DNA of 64,000 nt from G963665545 sp963665545 (GCA_963665545.2 CAXXKZ010000013.1:186001-250000); one strand, 5' to 3'; numbered from the stretch's first letter, positions 8,579-18,155 are shown. Numbers and translations are program-made. Notes: a model not told the origin generated them from the letters alone.

Positions 8579-8672
8579 GGAAGTAGCGTAGCCATAACAA
8601 ACGTTCCCTGGTGTATACAACCTTGCTGGAATTCACAGCTAACCCCAATTTCGCGGGGGCAGCAAATCCGAT

Positions 8673-9923
8673 TCAGTCGGTTTGTTCTGGGTCGGCAGCA
8701 TCTACTGAGATTTCAGGCACGGGCTCAGGCGGTGGCGCAAGCAACAGTTCGAGGCGCTTCTTGAGATGCGGATTATCGGGATCGTGCTCCATCACCGCCT
8801 CCAGATATTGAATCCGCGCATCATCGGAGGCAGGAATGGCCAGGGTGTAATCCGGGTAACCCGCCTGCAGTCCGCCTGCGGTAATTTCGAGGTAGGCGAC
8901 ATGTCCGCCATAATGCGCTGAAATCCCGGTATCGACCTGAATCACTCGCGCACCATAGCTGGGCCAGATAATGCCACTGGTTGGCGTATGGCCGACGACG
9001 ATTCCCGAGGCGCCGTGAAATTCCAGGATCGCCTCCACCGTTTCGGCAGTGGCCCGTGGTTCAACGCCAGACAGGCCGCGGTACCACAGCGGCCCCAATT
9101 CGTCCTCGATCAGCCTGGGTTGCGATGGATCAAATTTGGCCAGTTCCATCCAGGCTCGCTTGCTGATATCCACCAACGGTGTATTGGCATACTCCTGGCT
9201 GATTCCGCCATGCAGGAAGAGGTGCCCGTTGATCTGAATGACCACCGGCTTGTCCCTAACCCACTTTGCGTACTTCGCCTTTGGGTTCCAGGCCGGGTCC
9301 CAGGCTTGCCGATGCTCCAACCATCCCAGTGGGTGGGTCTTGTCCCACTCCTGCCGATGATTTTCCGCCAGCAGCGCCGATGACCCCGGATCCTGTGCGT
9401 CCAGGCCCTGCAAGTACAGGCCGTAATAACGGTCGCGCAGTGCGGCGGAGTTGCGTGTTTCAAAAGCCTTGAATTCGCCGGCACTGACATAGCGCAGGTC
9501 ACCGTAAACATTCATGGCTTCGTGGTTGCCGATCAGTGAATGAACCCGCCCGCCCTTGCGCTTTGCCTGCTTCGTCAATTTGTCGAGGTGTTCGATGATT
9601 TTCAGAGTATCGGTGCCCCGGTCGGGAATATCTCCCGTTTGCACCAGGTGGGCATCACCACCGACCCAGCGTCCTTTTGTATCGACAAGACCCGCCGCCT
9701 GCAGCGCCGCAATGTATTGACCATAGTCGCCGTGAATATCACCAATGGCGATGATCCGATCGACGTTTTCCCAATGAAAATCGTCAATTTGACGGGACTT
9801 CGACCACGCCAGGCCGGTGCCGGACAGGCCAAGACAAAAGATCACCGCCCACAACAAAACGCCCATCTTGGTATCCTGTAACCCTCGGCAGGCTCTAACC
9901 CGTCGAGTCATTTTCATACTCAT
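8673..9923 (-). CDS. Exported calcineurin-like phosphatase (Shewanella-like protein phosphatase type)
   Basis: A metallophosphoesterase with all five PPP-type blocks: GDIHGDYGQY, GDIPDRGTDTLKI, GNHEAMNVYGDLRYV, HGGIS and VVGHTPT, with a long insert between blocks 3 and 4 as in bacterial Shelphs. These hydrolyse phosphoester bonds using a dinuclear metal centre; the natural substrate is unknown. The N terminus holds a hydrophobic export segment (MGVLLWAVIFCLGLSGTG) after a basic stretch. Two starts are credible: ATG 9923 with AAGGAAA upstream, which keeps the basic region, or ATG 9866 with AGGA 7 bases upstream. The C-terminal tail (last 40 residues) is a short helix and a Pro/Glu-rich end. 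The upstream gap to 10170 (about 250 bp) shows no gene. Confidence 0.85.
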   Translation of the reverse strand: MSMKMTRRVRACRGLQDTKMGVLLWAVIFCLGLSGTGLAWSKSRQIDDFHWENVDRIIAIGDIHGDYGQYIAALQAAGLVDTKGRWVGGDAHLVQTGDIPDRGTDTLKIIEHLDKLTKQAKRKGGRVHSLIGNHEAMNVYGDLRYVSAGEFKAFETRNSAALRDRYYGLYLQGLDAQDPGSSALLAENHRQEWDKTHPLGWLEHRQAWDPAWNPKAKYAKWVRDKPVVIQINGHLFLHGGISQEYANTPLVDISKRAWMELAKFDPSQPRLIEDELGPLWYRGLSGVEPRATAETVEAILEFHGASGIVVGHTPTSGIIWPSYGARVIQVDTGISAHYGGHVAYLEITAGGLQAGYPDYTLAIPASDDARIQYLEAVMEHDPDNPHLKKRLELLLAPPPEPVPEISVDAADPEQTD

Positions 9924-10169
9924 CGCCGCTACTTTCCTTGATCGTGCTTGGTCGCATTTAGTGTTTGGCCTCGGCCCTGCTGTCATAGTTCAATTGCGAT
10001 TTCTCGAGCCACATTATTCATGAGCCATAGCATAGCTTTTTTGGCTACGGGATTCGATGTCGGCTGGGATGGACAGGCCTGATGAAAGGCGCCGCCTGAA
10101 ACCGGCCAACAATCAAGGTAAACTACCGGCAATTGCCGCGTTAACAAACAATACTTAGGAGTTAGTCAA

Positions 10170-10862
10170 GTGAATGTCAACCGAATTGTTAGGGGTTTTG
10201 TTGTGTTGGTGGTGGCATTTTCTTTTGCCACAATGTCGTGGGCAGCCAAGCAGCAGGAACCGCCGGAAATTACCGAGGACGGCCTGCACCGGATACACGA
10301 CGGCAAGCTGGCACTGGTTTATGCGGATCCCGGCGCCGACTTGTCCCAGTACAGCAGAGTGCACCTGATCGAAGCCTACGTTGCCTTCAAGAAGAACTGG
10401 GCCCGCGACCATCGTTCCGGTTCCGCAACAGGCCGGATCAGTAGCTCGGATATGGAAAAAATCAAGAGCTCGCTGGCCGAAGAATTCAACACGATCTTTC
10501 GTGATGAACTGGAAAAGAACGGCTATGAACTGACCGATGAGGCGGCCGACGATGTCATGATCGTACGTCCCGCCATCATCAACCTCGATGTCAACGCGCC
10601 GGACAAACTATCGGCCGGCCGTTCCCAAACTTACACCGCATCAGCAGGCGAGATGACACTCTACGTCGAACTCATTGATTCGGTCACCGGAGACACGTTC
10701 GCCAAGGCCCTTGACCGCCGTGCCGACAATGCACGCGGTGGTTTCTACACATGGACCAATTCCGTGACCAACAGGGCGGCAGCACAACATATCTTGCGGG
10801 GTTGGGCGACCATTCTGCGTGAAGCCCTGGACGAAGCGAAGTCGACCGGCGACGAATCCTGA
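10170..10862 (+). CDS. DUF3313 family exported protein
   Basis: A 230-residue protein starting with GTG after TAGGAG, with a signal peptide ending near SWA. The segment from residue 40 (HDGKLALVYADPGADLSQYSRVHLIEAYVAF) through DEAADDVMIVRPAIINLDVNAP to ELIDSVTGDTFAKALDRR fits DUF3313, a family of exported beta-rich proteins of unknown function; many members are lipoproteins, but there is no lipobox Cys here, so this one is probably periplasmic. No operon partner is evident. The family call is from pattern memory and its role is unknown. Confidence 0.7.
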   Translation: MNVNRIVRGFVVLVVAFSFATMSWAAKQQEPPEITEDGLHRIHDGKLALVYADPGADLSQYSRVHLIEAYVAFKKNWARDHRSGSATGRISSSDMEKIKSSLAEEFNTIFRDELEKNGYELTDEAADDVMIVRPAIINLDVNAPDKLSAGRSQTYTASAGEMTLYVELIDSVTGDTFAKALDRRADNARGGFYTWTNSVTNRAAAQHILRGWATILREALDEAKSTGDES

Positions 10863-10960
10863 CCAGATTGGGGAACGGAATTCATTGATTCCGAATCCTT
10901 CCTGACAGATAATCCGCGGTTCCGCAACTCACTTTATCAATAAACATTGGAGAATTCCGG

Positions 10961-11368
10961 ATGAACAAAAAGCTTACCGCACTGTGTTTTGCAGCCCTTT
11001 TAGTCATGCTTAGCCCGCTGGCCGCGCAAGACGATATCGTCACCGGCATTGAGCAGGGGTGCGCGACCGAAATCGAAAAATTTTGCAGCCAGGTCACCCT
11101 CGGAGAGGGCCGGATGCTTGCCTGCTTCTATGCCCACGAAGACAAACTGTCGGGCCAATGCCAATTCGCGCTGTATGACGCAACTGCCCAGCTTGAACGC
11201 GCCGTATCGGCGATCAACTACCTCGCCAGCCAGTGCGCAAACGACATTGACACGCTCTGCGCCGGCGTGGCAGCCGGGGAAGGACAGATTCTCGAATGAC
11301 TGGATCGGCATTCCGAAACGGTAAGCCAGCCCTGCAAACAGGCGATCGATGACGTCGTCGACGACTAG
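10961..11368 (+). CDS. Cys-rich repeat protein interrupted by in-frame UGA at a conserved Cys position
   Basis: A signal peptide (MNKKLTALCFAALLVM to about LAA) precedes two Cys-rich GLG1-like repeats. Repeat 1 reads C-x7-C-x12-C-x12-C (positions CATEIEKFC, then LACFY, then GQCQ). Repeat 2 reads CANDIDTLC, then GEGQILE, then a TGA at 11297-11299, then LDRHSETVSQPCKQAI and a stop at 11366-11368 in the same frame. The TGA falls exactly where repeat 1 has its third Cys, so the frame without the stop would give 135 residues and a complete repeat. Strictly read, the product ends at residue 112. Explanations are a Cys-codon nonsense mutation, a sequence error, or recoding; I see only a weak CTGG/CCAG hairpin after the TGA. 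A rho-independent terminator follows at 11410. Confidence 0.65.
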
Positions 11369-11409
11369 AGCCTCTCACCCCTAACGCAGCGGACATCAAA
11401 ACGCAAAGT

Positions 11410-11436
11410 GCCGGAAGCCTGGCTTCCGGCATTTTT
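11410..11436 (+). terminator. Rho-independent terminator
   Basis: A perfect 9-bp stem GCCGGAAGC / GCTTCCGGC with a CTG loop (11410-11430) is followed by ATTTTTG, 42 bp after the extended stop of the Cys-rich protein gene. Confidence 0.85.
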
Positions 11437-11468
11437 GTGTGCCCAATTCAACTCTGACCGAAGGCCAG

Positions 11469-12280
11469 GCTCGGCACTCAAAGGCCACTTCTTCACCCGA
11501 GGCGAAACCGTACCCTTCTCGTTTGCCGGCCATGCCAAGCAAAGCTTGGCTCAATAAAATGCCGTCGAGCACAGGCTCAAGGAGCCGCACGTTTTGCCCG
11601 TAGGGCAGAGAGTAAGGTGACGAAGCCATAGGTCCGGCAAAGCCCCATGAGCGGACTTTTGCACAAGGATGTGCTTAGATCGTGGAGCGCAGGGATGCGC
11701 GGGAACGATCCAAGGCGCTAAGAACACTTGAAACCGTTCAGCAGCTCTTCGAGCCGCCGAAAAATGCTGCCATCCTGGCATTTTCCTTCCTCACACCATC
11801 CTTGGCGCTCGGGCTCGACGACCCAGTCACTTGTCGGCGCTCGGCATCCTTTAAGTTGTGGACAGCAGCCCGCTCATGGGGCTTTCCCAACGCGGGAGCA
11901 TGACTGCAAGGATGCAGGAGGTAGAGCAACGCAGGGAGCAGTTGCCGAGGGAAGCGAGACTCCAGCCGCAGGCTAGGCTCGGCACTCAAAAGGCACTTCT
12001 TCGCCTACGGCGAAACCGTACCCTTCTCGTTTGCCGGCCATGGCTGGCGAAGCCAGACTAAATTGAATGCCGTCGAGCGCAGGCCCGAGGAGCCACACGG
12101 TTTGCCCGCAGGGCGAAGAGTACGGCTCCGAAGCCGTTGCGCGTGAAGCCGCCTTCCGCCGAAGGCGGGAGCAGGGAAGCGAGACTCCAGCCGCAGGCAT
12201 GTCTGGCGAAGCCAGACTCAATTCAATGCCGTCAAGCGCAGCCGCCTTCCGCCGGAGGCGGGAGCAGGGAAGCGAGACTC
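11469..12280. repeat. Composite repeat array B
   Basis: This fills the gap between the Cys-rich gene and the convergent ferredoxin gene. It contains a module that begins GGCTCGGCACTCAAA twice (about 11469-11626 and 11973-12137, same orientation, about 500 bp apart); a 252-bp unit at about 11636-11887 with inverted ends (CCCCATGAGCGGACT and its complement form AGCCCGCTCATGGGG); and two hairpin cores at 12148-12187 and 12241-12280 (stem CCGCCTTC / GAAGGCGG or GGAGGCGG, then AGCAGGGAAGCGAGACTC). The last core ends 6 bp from the ferredoxin stop codon. Open frames across it are repeat-derived and have no family signature. Confidence 0.8.
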
Positions 12281-12286
12281 ATTACC

Positions 12287-12601
12287 TCATTCCTCGGGTG
12301 CGATCGTAACAGCAAGCCCGTTGTGCTCGGAGGAAAGCTCGAGCTGACAACTCAAGCGCGAATTGCCCTGACGATGATCCAGAAAGTCCACCAGTTCGGT
12401 TTCATCGATGTCCGCTTCTTCAAATTTTCCCGCCCATTCTTCGGCCACAAAAACATGACAGGTGGCGCAAGAACACATTCCGCCACATATGGCTTCAACG
12501 CCCCAGTCAAACTCGCGCAGAATCTCCATCAGCCGGTCGCCCTCCTGGCCCTCAACCTCGCGATTTTCGCCATCGCGGTCAATTACATTGATCTTGATCA
12601 C
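12287..12601 (-). CDS. Adrenodoxin-type 2Fe-2S ferredoxin
   Basis: A 104-residue electron carrier. The cluster ligands are seen as CGGMCSCATC (three Cys) and the distal SCQ. The RLMEILREFDWGVEAICGGMC region and the C-terminal TIAPEE are typical of the adrenodoxin/putidaredoxin group, which serve cytochrome P450s, other oxygenases or Fe-S assembly. Its ATG overlaps the stop of the reductase gene by 4 bases (ATGA), so the two are translated together and probably act as a redox pair. No P450 gene is near, so the final acceptor is unknown. Confidence 0.93.
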   Translation of the reverse strand: MIKINVIDRDGENREVEGQEGDRLMEILREFDWGVEAICGGMCSCATCHVFVAEEWAGKFEEADIDETELVDFLDHRQGNSRLSCQLELSSEHNGLAVTIAPEE

Positions 12602-13812
12602 AGTAACTCCTTCAAATCGACTTCTGTTCTGGCGAGGCGGGCAGCATCCACGTTTGCATTCTTGGCAATGAGCAGCTTGCCTGCCATGAAATCCTTTGCT
12701 GCGTTTATGGCTTGAACCCCCGTCGGTCGCCCATCACTGAGCGAAAACAGACTGAAACTGCCTGAACGGGAATCTCCGCGTTGCACGATTTCGTCATCGA
12801 CCCCGGGCAGACCGGCCATCTGCAGCCGGCAATCATACTGTTCCGACCAGAACCATGGCACTTCATCATATTGTTTGTCGGTACCGGTGATCTGGGCGGC
12901 CACAATTCTGCCCTGACCAATCGCGTTTTGCACGGATTCCAGCACCCTGGTGCCCGCATAGTTCACGTGCACATGCTCGGTGCAGTCTCCGGCAGCGTAA
13001 ACGTTTTCTATATTGGTACGACAGCGTTCATCCACAAGAACCCCGCGACCGCATGCGACAGCGCACGATGCCAGCCAGCCAATCGCCGGCTTGACGCCAA
13101 TCCCCACTACTGCGACGTCTGCATCAAGGCTGTTCTGAGCTTGCAGGTGGACTGCAGCCAATGCATGCTCACCGCCGAATCCACTGACCATCGTGTCCAG
13201 CAGCACGGCGACCCCTTCCCGCTCATGACGCTGCTGCAAAAACCGCGCGATTTCAGGTAACGCCGAGCGCTTCATCAAGCCATCCAATACCTCCACGACA
13301 GTGACTTCACAGCCGTTCTTGCGCGCCGAAGCCGCAACCTCGAGCCCGATGTAACCCCCACCAACCACCACGATCCGCCTGCCCTGCTGCAGGCGCGGCT
13401 GCAATTGCACTGCATCGTCCAGGGTCCGCAGGTATTGGACGCCATCGAGTCCACAGCCAGGCAAGTCCAGTCGGTTCAGTTCACTGCCACTACAAATCAC
13501 CAGCCAGTCGTAGCTCAGCACATCGCCATTGGCCGTGCGCACGGCGCTGACCGCAGTGTCCACGTCCTCGACCGTTATGCCATGTTGCAGAGTAATGTCG
13601 TGTTGATCGTAATACTCGGCCTTGCGCAGCAGGCAGCGATCCGCCTGCCAACTGCCCTGCAACAGCTGCTTGGAAAGCGGCGGGCGCTGGTAGGGATAGT
13701 GGGACTCGCTGCCCAGTATCAGGATTTCACCTTCAAACTTCGCCTGCCTGAGCGACATGGCTGTTTGCGCGGCTGCCTGCCCGGCGCCAATAATCAGAAC
13801 GCGGTTGTTCAA
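12598..13812 (-). CDS. FAD-dependent NAD(P)H ferredoxin reductase
   Basis: A 404-residue two-dinucleotide-domain flavoprotein of the rhodocoxin/putidaredoxin reductase type. The FAD-binding GAGQAAAQTAMSLRQ occurs at residues 7-21, YQRPPLSK follows, the NAD(P)H-binding VVVGGGYIGLEVAASARK is near residue 150, and the second FAD motif VYAAGDCTEH is near residue 270. The C terminus (PWFWSEQYDCRLQMAGLP) matches the family's WFWSDQ motif. It lies upstream of, and overlaps by 4 bases, the ferredoxin gene, and would reduce that protein using NAD(P)H. It is divergent from lhgO, with a shared promoter gap of about 110 bp. Confidence 0.93.
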   Translation of the reverse strand: MNNRVLIIGAGQAAAQTAMSLRQAKFEGEILILGSESHYPYQRPPLSKQLLQGSWQADRCLLRKAEYYDQHDITLQHGITVEDVDTAVSAVRTANGDVLSYDWLVICSGSELNRLDLPGCGLDGVQYLRTLDDAVQLQPRLQQGRRIVVVGGGYIGLEVAASARKNGCEVTVVEVLDGLMKRSALPEIARFLQQRHEREGVAVLLDTMVSGFGGEHALAAVHLQAQNSLDADVAVVGIGVKPAIGWLASCAVACGRGVLVDERCRTNIENVYAAGDCTEHVHVNYAGTRVLESVQNAIGQGRIVAAQITGTDKQYDEVPWFWSEQYDCRLQMAGLPGVDDEIVQRGDSRSGSFSLFSLSDGRPTGVQAINAAKDFMAGKLLIAKNANVDAARLARTEVDLKELL

Positions 13813-13921
13813 TGCTTGAATTCCTTCAGGATATATACAGGCTGAATCACCAGCGTTGTGGACTGTTCAAGACCTGATTCTGCCGCAGGGATTATCCCCT
13901 ATTTTGGACTAATATGTGACC

Positions 13922-15124
13922 ATGAATGCCGGTGCAAACAGAACTTTCGATACCATCGTTATCGGCGGTGGCATTGTCGGGCTATCAACTGCCTGGCAGT
14001 TGAAGCAACGACAGCCCCATAGAAGCATTTTGCTGATCGAAAAAGAAAACACATTCGCACTGCACCAGAGCGGCCGCAACAGTGGCGTTATCCATGCAGG
14101 CGTGTACTACGCACCGGGGTCCCTCAAGGCCGAATTCTGCCGCCAGGGGTCCCGACAGACCTATGAATTTTGCAGGCAACATGGCGTGCGCCACGAACAA
14201 TGCGGCAAGCTGTTGGTCGCCACCAACGAAGATGAATTGGGCAGAATGGAAGCGCTGTTTAAGCGCTGCAGCCAGAACGGTCTTCAGCCGCGAGCCCTGT
14301 CCGCGAACGAATTGGCGAGAATTGAGCCGAATGTTTCCGGTCGTGCAGCCTTCCTCGTGGAAGAGTCAGGCATCGTGGATTACCCGGGAATGTGCAGGCA
14401 GATGGGCCGATTATTCTGCGCCATTGGCGGTCAGCTGGCTCTCGACACCGAAGTCAGGGACATCGAAGAGCTGCCTTCCGGCATCGCTTTGACCACAAAC
14501 CGTGGGAAGTACCATGCCGACTTTTTGATCGCCTGCACCGGACTGATGGCCGATAGAATCGCGCACATGCAGGGGATCGGCACGGAATTTCGTGTCATTC
14601 CATTTCGCGGAGAGTATTTTCGCTTGCGATCCGGGCTCAATGACATTGTCCGCCACCTGATATACCCGATACCCGACCCCTCGCTGCCGTTCCTTGGTGT
14701 GCACCTGACCCGAATGATAGATGGCTCAGTGACGATCGGGCCCAATGCATTATTGGGATGGAAACGTGAAGGCTATGGCAGGCTGAATTTCAGCGTGGCA
14801 GATACGGCCGCCATATTGACCTACCCCGGGTTCTGGAAGTTAAGTCGGCGTCATTTCGCCAGCGCGATAAGGGAAATCAGGAATGCCAGCTGGCGGCCGG
14901 CATTCCTCCGTCAGATACAGCGCTATTGTCCCTCGGTGCGCGCTGGCGACCTGCGACGGTGGCCAACGGGCGTTCGGGCCTTGACTGTGTCTGCAGACGG
15001 CCAGATGATCGATGACTTTATGTTTGCACGAACCGATCGAAGTCTGCACGTGTGCAACGCACCCTCCCCGGCCGCCACTTCGGCGCTGCCCATTGGCCGG
15101 TACATTTGTGATCAACTTTGCTAA
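13922..15124 (+). CDS. lhgO: L-2-hydroxyglutarate oxidase/dehydrogenase
   Basis: An FAD-dependent oxidoreductase that oxidises L-2-hydroxyglutarate to 2-oxoglutarate and passes electrons to the quinone pool. FAD-binding VIGGGIVGLSTAWQL is near the N terminus; HQSGRNSGVIHAGVYY and PGSLKAEFCRQG are strongly characteristic of LhgO, as are RVIPFRGEYFRL and IYPIPDPSLPFLGVHLTR. The frame can also start at GTG 13916 six bases earlier; I use the ATG. About 400 residues, as expected. It is monocistronic or weakly linked to cfa 51 bp downstream. Confidence 0.93.
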   Translation: MNAGANRTFDTIVIGGGIVGLSTAWQLKQRQPHRSILLIEKENTFALHQSGRNSGVIHAGVYYAPGSLKAEFCRQGSRQTYEFCRQHGVRHEQCGKLLVATNEDELGRMEALFKRCSQNGLQPRALSANELARIEPNVSGRAAFLVEESGIVDYPGMCRQMGRLFCAIGGQLALDTEVRDIEELPSGIALTTNRGKYHADFLIACTGLMADRIAHMQGIGTEFRVIPFRGEYFRLRSGLNDIVRHLIYPIPDPSLPFLGVHLTRMIDGSVTIGPNALLGWKREGYGRLNFSVADTAAILTYPGFWKLSRRHFASAIREIRNASWRPAFLRQIQRYCPSVRAGDLRRWPTGVRALTVSADGQMIDDFMFARTDRSLHVCNAPSPAATSALPIGRYICDQLC

Positions 15125-15175
15125 AATGGTGTTTTACACGTGCGCTACATCAATTGCAGGTCCGTCGAGTGATTC

Positions 15176-16339
15176 ATGAGTTTGATTGCCAAAAAATTAG
15201 TCACCAACCTATTCAACAGTGCCGGGGTAAAGATCAACGGCGACAATCCCTGGGACATCCAGGTCAATAATGACCGGTTCTACAGACGCACCTTGCGCGG
15301 TTCTTTGGGGTTCGGAGAGTCCTACATGGATGGCGACTGGGATGTCCAACAGCTGGATGAGTTGTTCAGCCGGATCATCCGAACAAACCTGACTGGCAGC
15401 GGCATGGTCAAGATTAACCGTCTCTGGCTTGATCTGAAATCCAGGCTGGTTAATCTGCAATCGCGCCGGGGATCGATGGCCATCGTTGAAACGCATTACG
15501 ATCTCGACCACCAGTTGTACGAGAATTTCCTTGGGCCCTATAACCAGTACACCTGCTGCTTTTTCAAGCGTGCCACCACGCTCGAAGATGCGGAAAAGGA
15601 AAAACTGGAAATGCTTTGCAACAAGCTGGCTCTTGGCCCCGAAGACAAAGTGCTGGATATCGGTTGCGGATGGGGCGGCTTCGCACGCTACGCAGCCGAA
15701 ACACGTGGCTGTCACGTAACCGGTGTCAGCATTTCCACCGAGCAGATTGCCTACGCGCGCGAATTCACCGACGGGCTAGCCGTCGACATTGTCAAGGCGG
15801 ACTACCGTGACCTTCCCGACATTTATCCCGCCGGACACTTTGACAAGGTCTTGATTTGCGGCATGATCGAACATGTCGGTTACAAAAACTACCGGGGCAT
15901 CATGCTGGTCATTGACCAGGTCATGAAAGACGATGGCCATTTCCTGTTGCATACCATCGGTAACAGCCAGGACACCACAGTCTGTGATCCCTGGTTGGAG
16001 AAATACATATTCCGCAATTCGATGCTGCCTTCAATCGCCCAACTCGCCGGGGCATTCCAGGATATTTTCGTGGTCCAGGCGTGGGAAAATTATGGCCACT
16101 ACTACGCCCCAACACTGGCCGCCTGGTACGAGAAATTTGAGCGCAACTGGGATTCCATCAAGGAAATTAAGGCGCTCAAACCGTTCGACGAGAAATTCCG
16201 GCGGATGTTCGACTACTACCTGCTCTCCTGCAAGGCAGGTTTTGAAACCGAATTCATCAACCTTTGGCAAGTCGTTCTGACCAAGAAGGGGCTGGGCAAA
16301 ACCGTCTATGACCGGGTCAACCTGATGGCCTCATCCTAA
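15176..16339 (+). CDS. cfa: Cyclopropane-fatty-acyl-phospholipid synthase
   Basis: A SAM-dependent methyltransferase that adds a methylene across double bonds of membrane unsaturated fatty acids. SAM-binding VLDIGCGWGGFARYAAE lies at about residues 158-174; GVSISTEQ, CGMIEHVGYKNYR (active-site bicarbonate region) and DPWLEKYIFRNSMLP follow. The N-terminal domain begins with the family's DNPWDIQVNNDRFYRR and SLGFGESYMDGDWDV. Its 387 residues equal the E. coli enzyme in size. It ends 52 bp from the convergent moeA. Confidence 0.96.
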   Translation: MSLIAKKLVTNLFNSAGVKINGDNPWDIQVNNDRFYRRTLRGSLGFGESYMDGDWDVQQLDELFSRIIRTNLTGSGMVKINRLWLDLKSRLVNLQSRRGSMAIVETHYDLDHQLYENFLGPYNQYTCCFFKRATTLEDAEKEKLEMLCNKLALGPEDKVLDIGCGWGGFARYAAETRGCHVTGVSISTEQIAYAREFTDGLAVDIVKADYRDLPDIYPAGHFDKVLICGMIEHVGYKNYRGIMLVIDQVMKDDGHFLLHTIGNSQDTTVCDPWLEKYIFRNSMLPSIAQLAGAFQDIFVVQAWENYGHYYAPTLAAWYEKFERNWDSIKEIKALKPFDEKFRRMFDYYLLSCKAGFETEFINLWQVVLTKKGLGKTVYDRVNLMASS

Positions 16340-16391
16340 ATAACCCGACCAAGAAAAGCTGCCCGAAAACGCCTGGCCAGAGGTTGCAAAG

Positions 16392-17576
16392 TCAGGTGTA
16401 AGTGGCCCAGGGATAATATTCGACCAGGTCCCCTACGCAAATGTCCTGGCCAGGAGGCAGGCGCACCAGACCATCCCCCCAACTCGTCGAGAACATCACA
16501 CCGCTGCTTTGGCTGGAATAAAGCACCAGGCCCTGGTCCGTGCAACGCACCCTGAGGTAATCCTCCCGCGGGCCATTGGGTTTGTCGAAATTCGCCCGTT
16601 GCCGCAATGGCTGTAGCGTCCTGATGCACGCGCCCTGGCTGGCCAGCAAGAACGGTCGGGCAATAATCAACAGGGTTACAAAGACTGACACCGGGTTACC
16701 GGGCAGCCCGAGAAAGGGCGTCTCACCCACATGGCCAAAAGCGAACGGCTTGCCGGGTTTGATCGCGATCTTCCACAAATCGATCCCGCCCAGTTCATCG
16801 ACAATGGCCTTGACGTGGTCTTCTTCACCCACCGACACACCCCCGGTTGTCACGATCACATCGGCCTTGTCAGCGGCCTGCAACAGCATCGACCGCACTT
16901 CATCGGGCTTATCGCGGACGATGCCCAGGTCAACAACCTCATAACCCCAGCCCGCCAGCATACCCGTTAAGGTGTAGCGATTGGAGTTGTAAATCCTGGC
17001 AGGTCCTGCTTCAGTGCCAGGCTCCACCAACTCATCACCGGTGGACAAAATCGCCACCTTCAATGGCCGATAGCAACTCGCCTGGCCGATTCCGAGGGAT
17101 GCAATCAGTCCGAGGTCCTGGGGCCGCAAGCGATGGCCGGCGCGAAGTATCACATTCCCCGCGCGGATATCCTGTCCCTGGCGGCGAATATTGCTGCCGA
17201 TGACAGGCAGCGGATCGATCATCACACACCCATCGACTTCGGTGGTGTGCTCCTGCATGACCACGGTGTCCGCACCGGGCGGCACTTGCGCCCCGGTAAA
17301 TATTCTTGCCGCTGTGCCGGGCTCGAGCGTCTGTGGGACAGCGCCGGCCGTAATTCTCTGGCTGATAGTCAGCGTTGCATTGCAACCGGGCCAATCCGCG
17401 TGACGAAGCGCATACCCGTCCATGGCACTGTTGTCGGCCGGCGGTACATTGATGGCGGCGCGAATGTCACTGGCGAGCACTCTGCAGCGCGCGCCAATGA
17501 CCTCGGTAACCTCTGCGCCTATCAGTACCTGGGCTGATTCGGTCAGTTGTTTTATAGCCTGCGATACGCTTAACAC
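16392..17576 (-). CDS. moeA: Molybdopterin molybdenumtransferase
   Basis: Inserts molybdate into MPT-AMP to make the molybdenum cofactor. The order is family-typical: VPPADNSAMDGYAL, GTAARIFTGAQVPPGADTVVMQE, STGDELVEPG, TGGVSVGEEDHVK, KPGKPFAFG and GLPGNPVSVFVTLL. It starts with GTG at 17576; the moaB stop TAG shares its last base with this start (TAGTG), implying translational coupling. This is the last gene of the long formate dehydrogenase/cofactor operon. Confidence 0.95.
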   Translation of the reverse strand: MLSVSQAIKQLTESAQVLIGAEVTEVIGARCRVLASDIRAAINVPPADNSAMDGYALRHADWPGCNATLTISQRITAGAVPQTLEPGTAARIFTGAQVPPGADTVVMQEHTTEVDGCVMIDPLPVIGSNIRRQGQDIRAGNVILRAGHRLRPQDLGLIASLGIGQASCYRPLKVAILSTGDELVEPGTEAGPARIYNSNRYTLTGMLAGWGYEVVDLGIVRDKPDEVRSMLLQAADKADVIVTTGGVSVGEEDHVKAIVDELGGIDLWKIAIKPGKPFAFGHVGETPFLGLPGNPVSVFVTLLIIARPFLLASQGACIRTLQPLRQRANFDKPNGPREDYLRVRCTDQGLVLYSSQSSGVMFSTSWGDGLVRLPPGQDICVGDLVEYYPWATYT

Positions 17577-18106
17577 TATGGCCTAGACCCGGAACCCAGC
17601 GCCGTGACGCCGACAAAATTGCAGGGTTTGTGACGGCTATCAAGCTGCTCTTTAAGGATGCCGTTCCAGCCCGTTCGACAGGCGCCCGTCGACCCCGGTA
17701 GACAGAAAATGAGCGTGCGATTCGCCAGGCCGGCACAACAACGAGACTGTATCGTCGATGAGCCGATTTCTTCAAATGACAACTGCCGGAACAGCTCACC
17801 GAAAGTATCGATGGCGCGGTCAAACAGCGGACGCAACGCCTCCGGTGTGGAGTCCCGACCGGTCATTCCGGTGCCACCGGTGGTCAGTACCACATGTACC
17901 GAATCATCTGCGACCCATTGGGACACGATGGCACGAACCTGGTATATGTCATCGACGCACAGTGCCCGGTCGGCCAATTTATGCCCGGCCAGCGTGAGCA
18001 TCTCAACCAGCGCGTCGCCGGAGGTATCGTTGTCGAAGGTGCGGGTGTCTGACAGCGTCAGAACAGCAATATTCAGCGGTCGAAATTCTGAGTTGGCGTG
18101 GACCAT
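17576..18106 (-). CDS. moaB: Molybdopterin adenylyltransferase-type MoaB
   Basis: A 176-residue member of the MoaB/Mog family that adenylates molybdopterin before metal insertion. LTLSDTRTFDNDTSGD and the MPT-binding TTGGTGMTGRDSTPEAL are diagnostic; FRQLSFEEIGSSTIQSR and the LPGSTGACRTGW loop follow. It is coupled to moeA by a 1-base stop/start overlap and lies 49 bp downstream of mobA. Confidence 0.95.
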   Translation of the reverse strand: MVHANSEFRPLNIAVLTLSDTRTFDNDTSGDALVEMLTLAGHKLADRALCVDDIYQVRAIVSQWVADDSVHVVLTTGGTGMTGRDSTPEALRPLFDRAIDTFGELFRQLSFEEIGSSTIQSRCCAGLANRTLIFCLPGSTGACRTGWNGILKEQLDSRHKPCNFVGVTALGSGSRP

Positions 18107-18155
18107 TCATTCCTCCTGGTGGGCCGATCCATAATCGGCGCGGGATTCGGCCAGG

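Noticed and set aside
12137..12715. 192-codon plus-strand ORF
   Set aside because: It starts in repeat array B and continues antisense to the ferredoxin gene, which has a clear family match.
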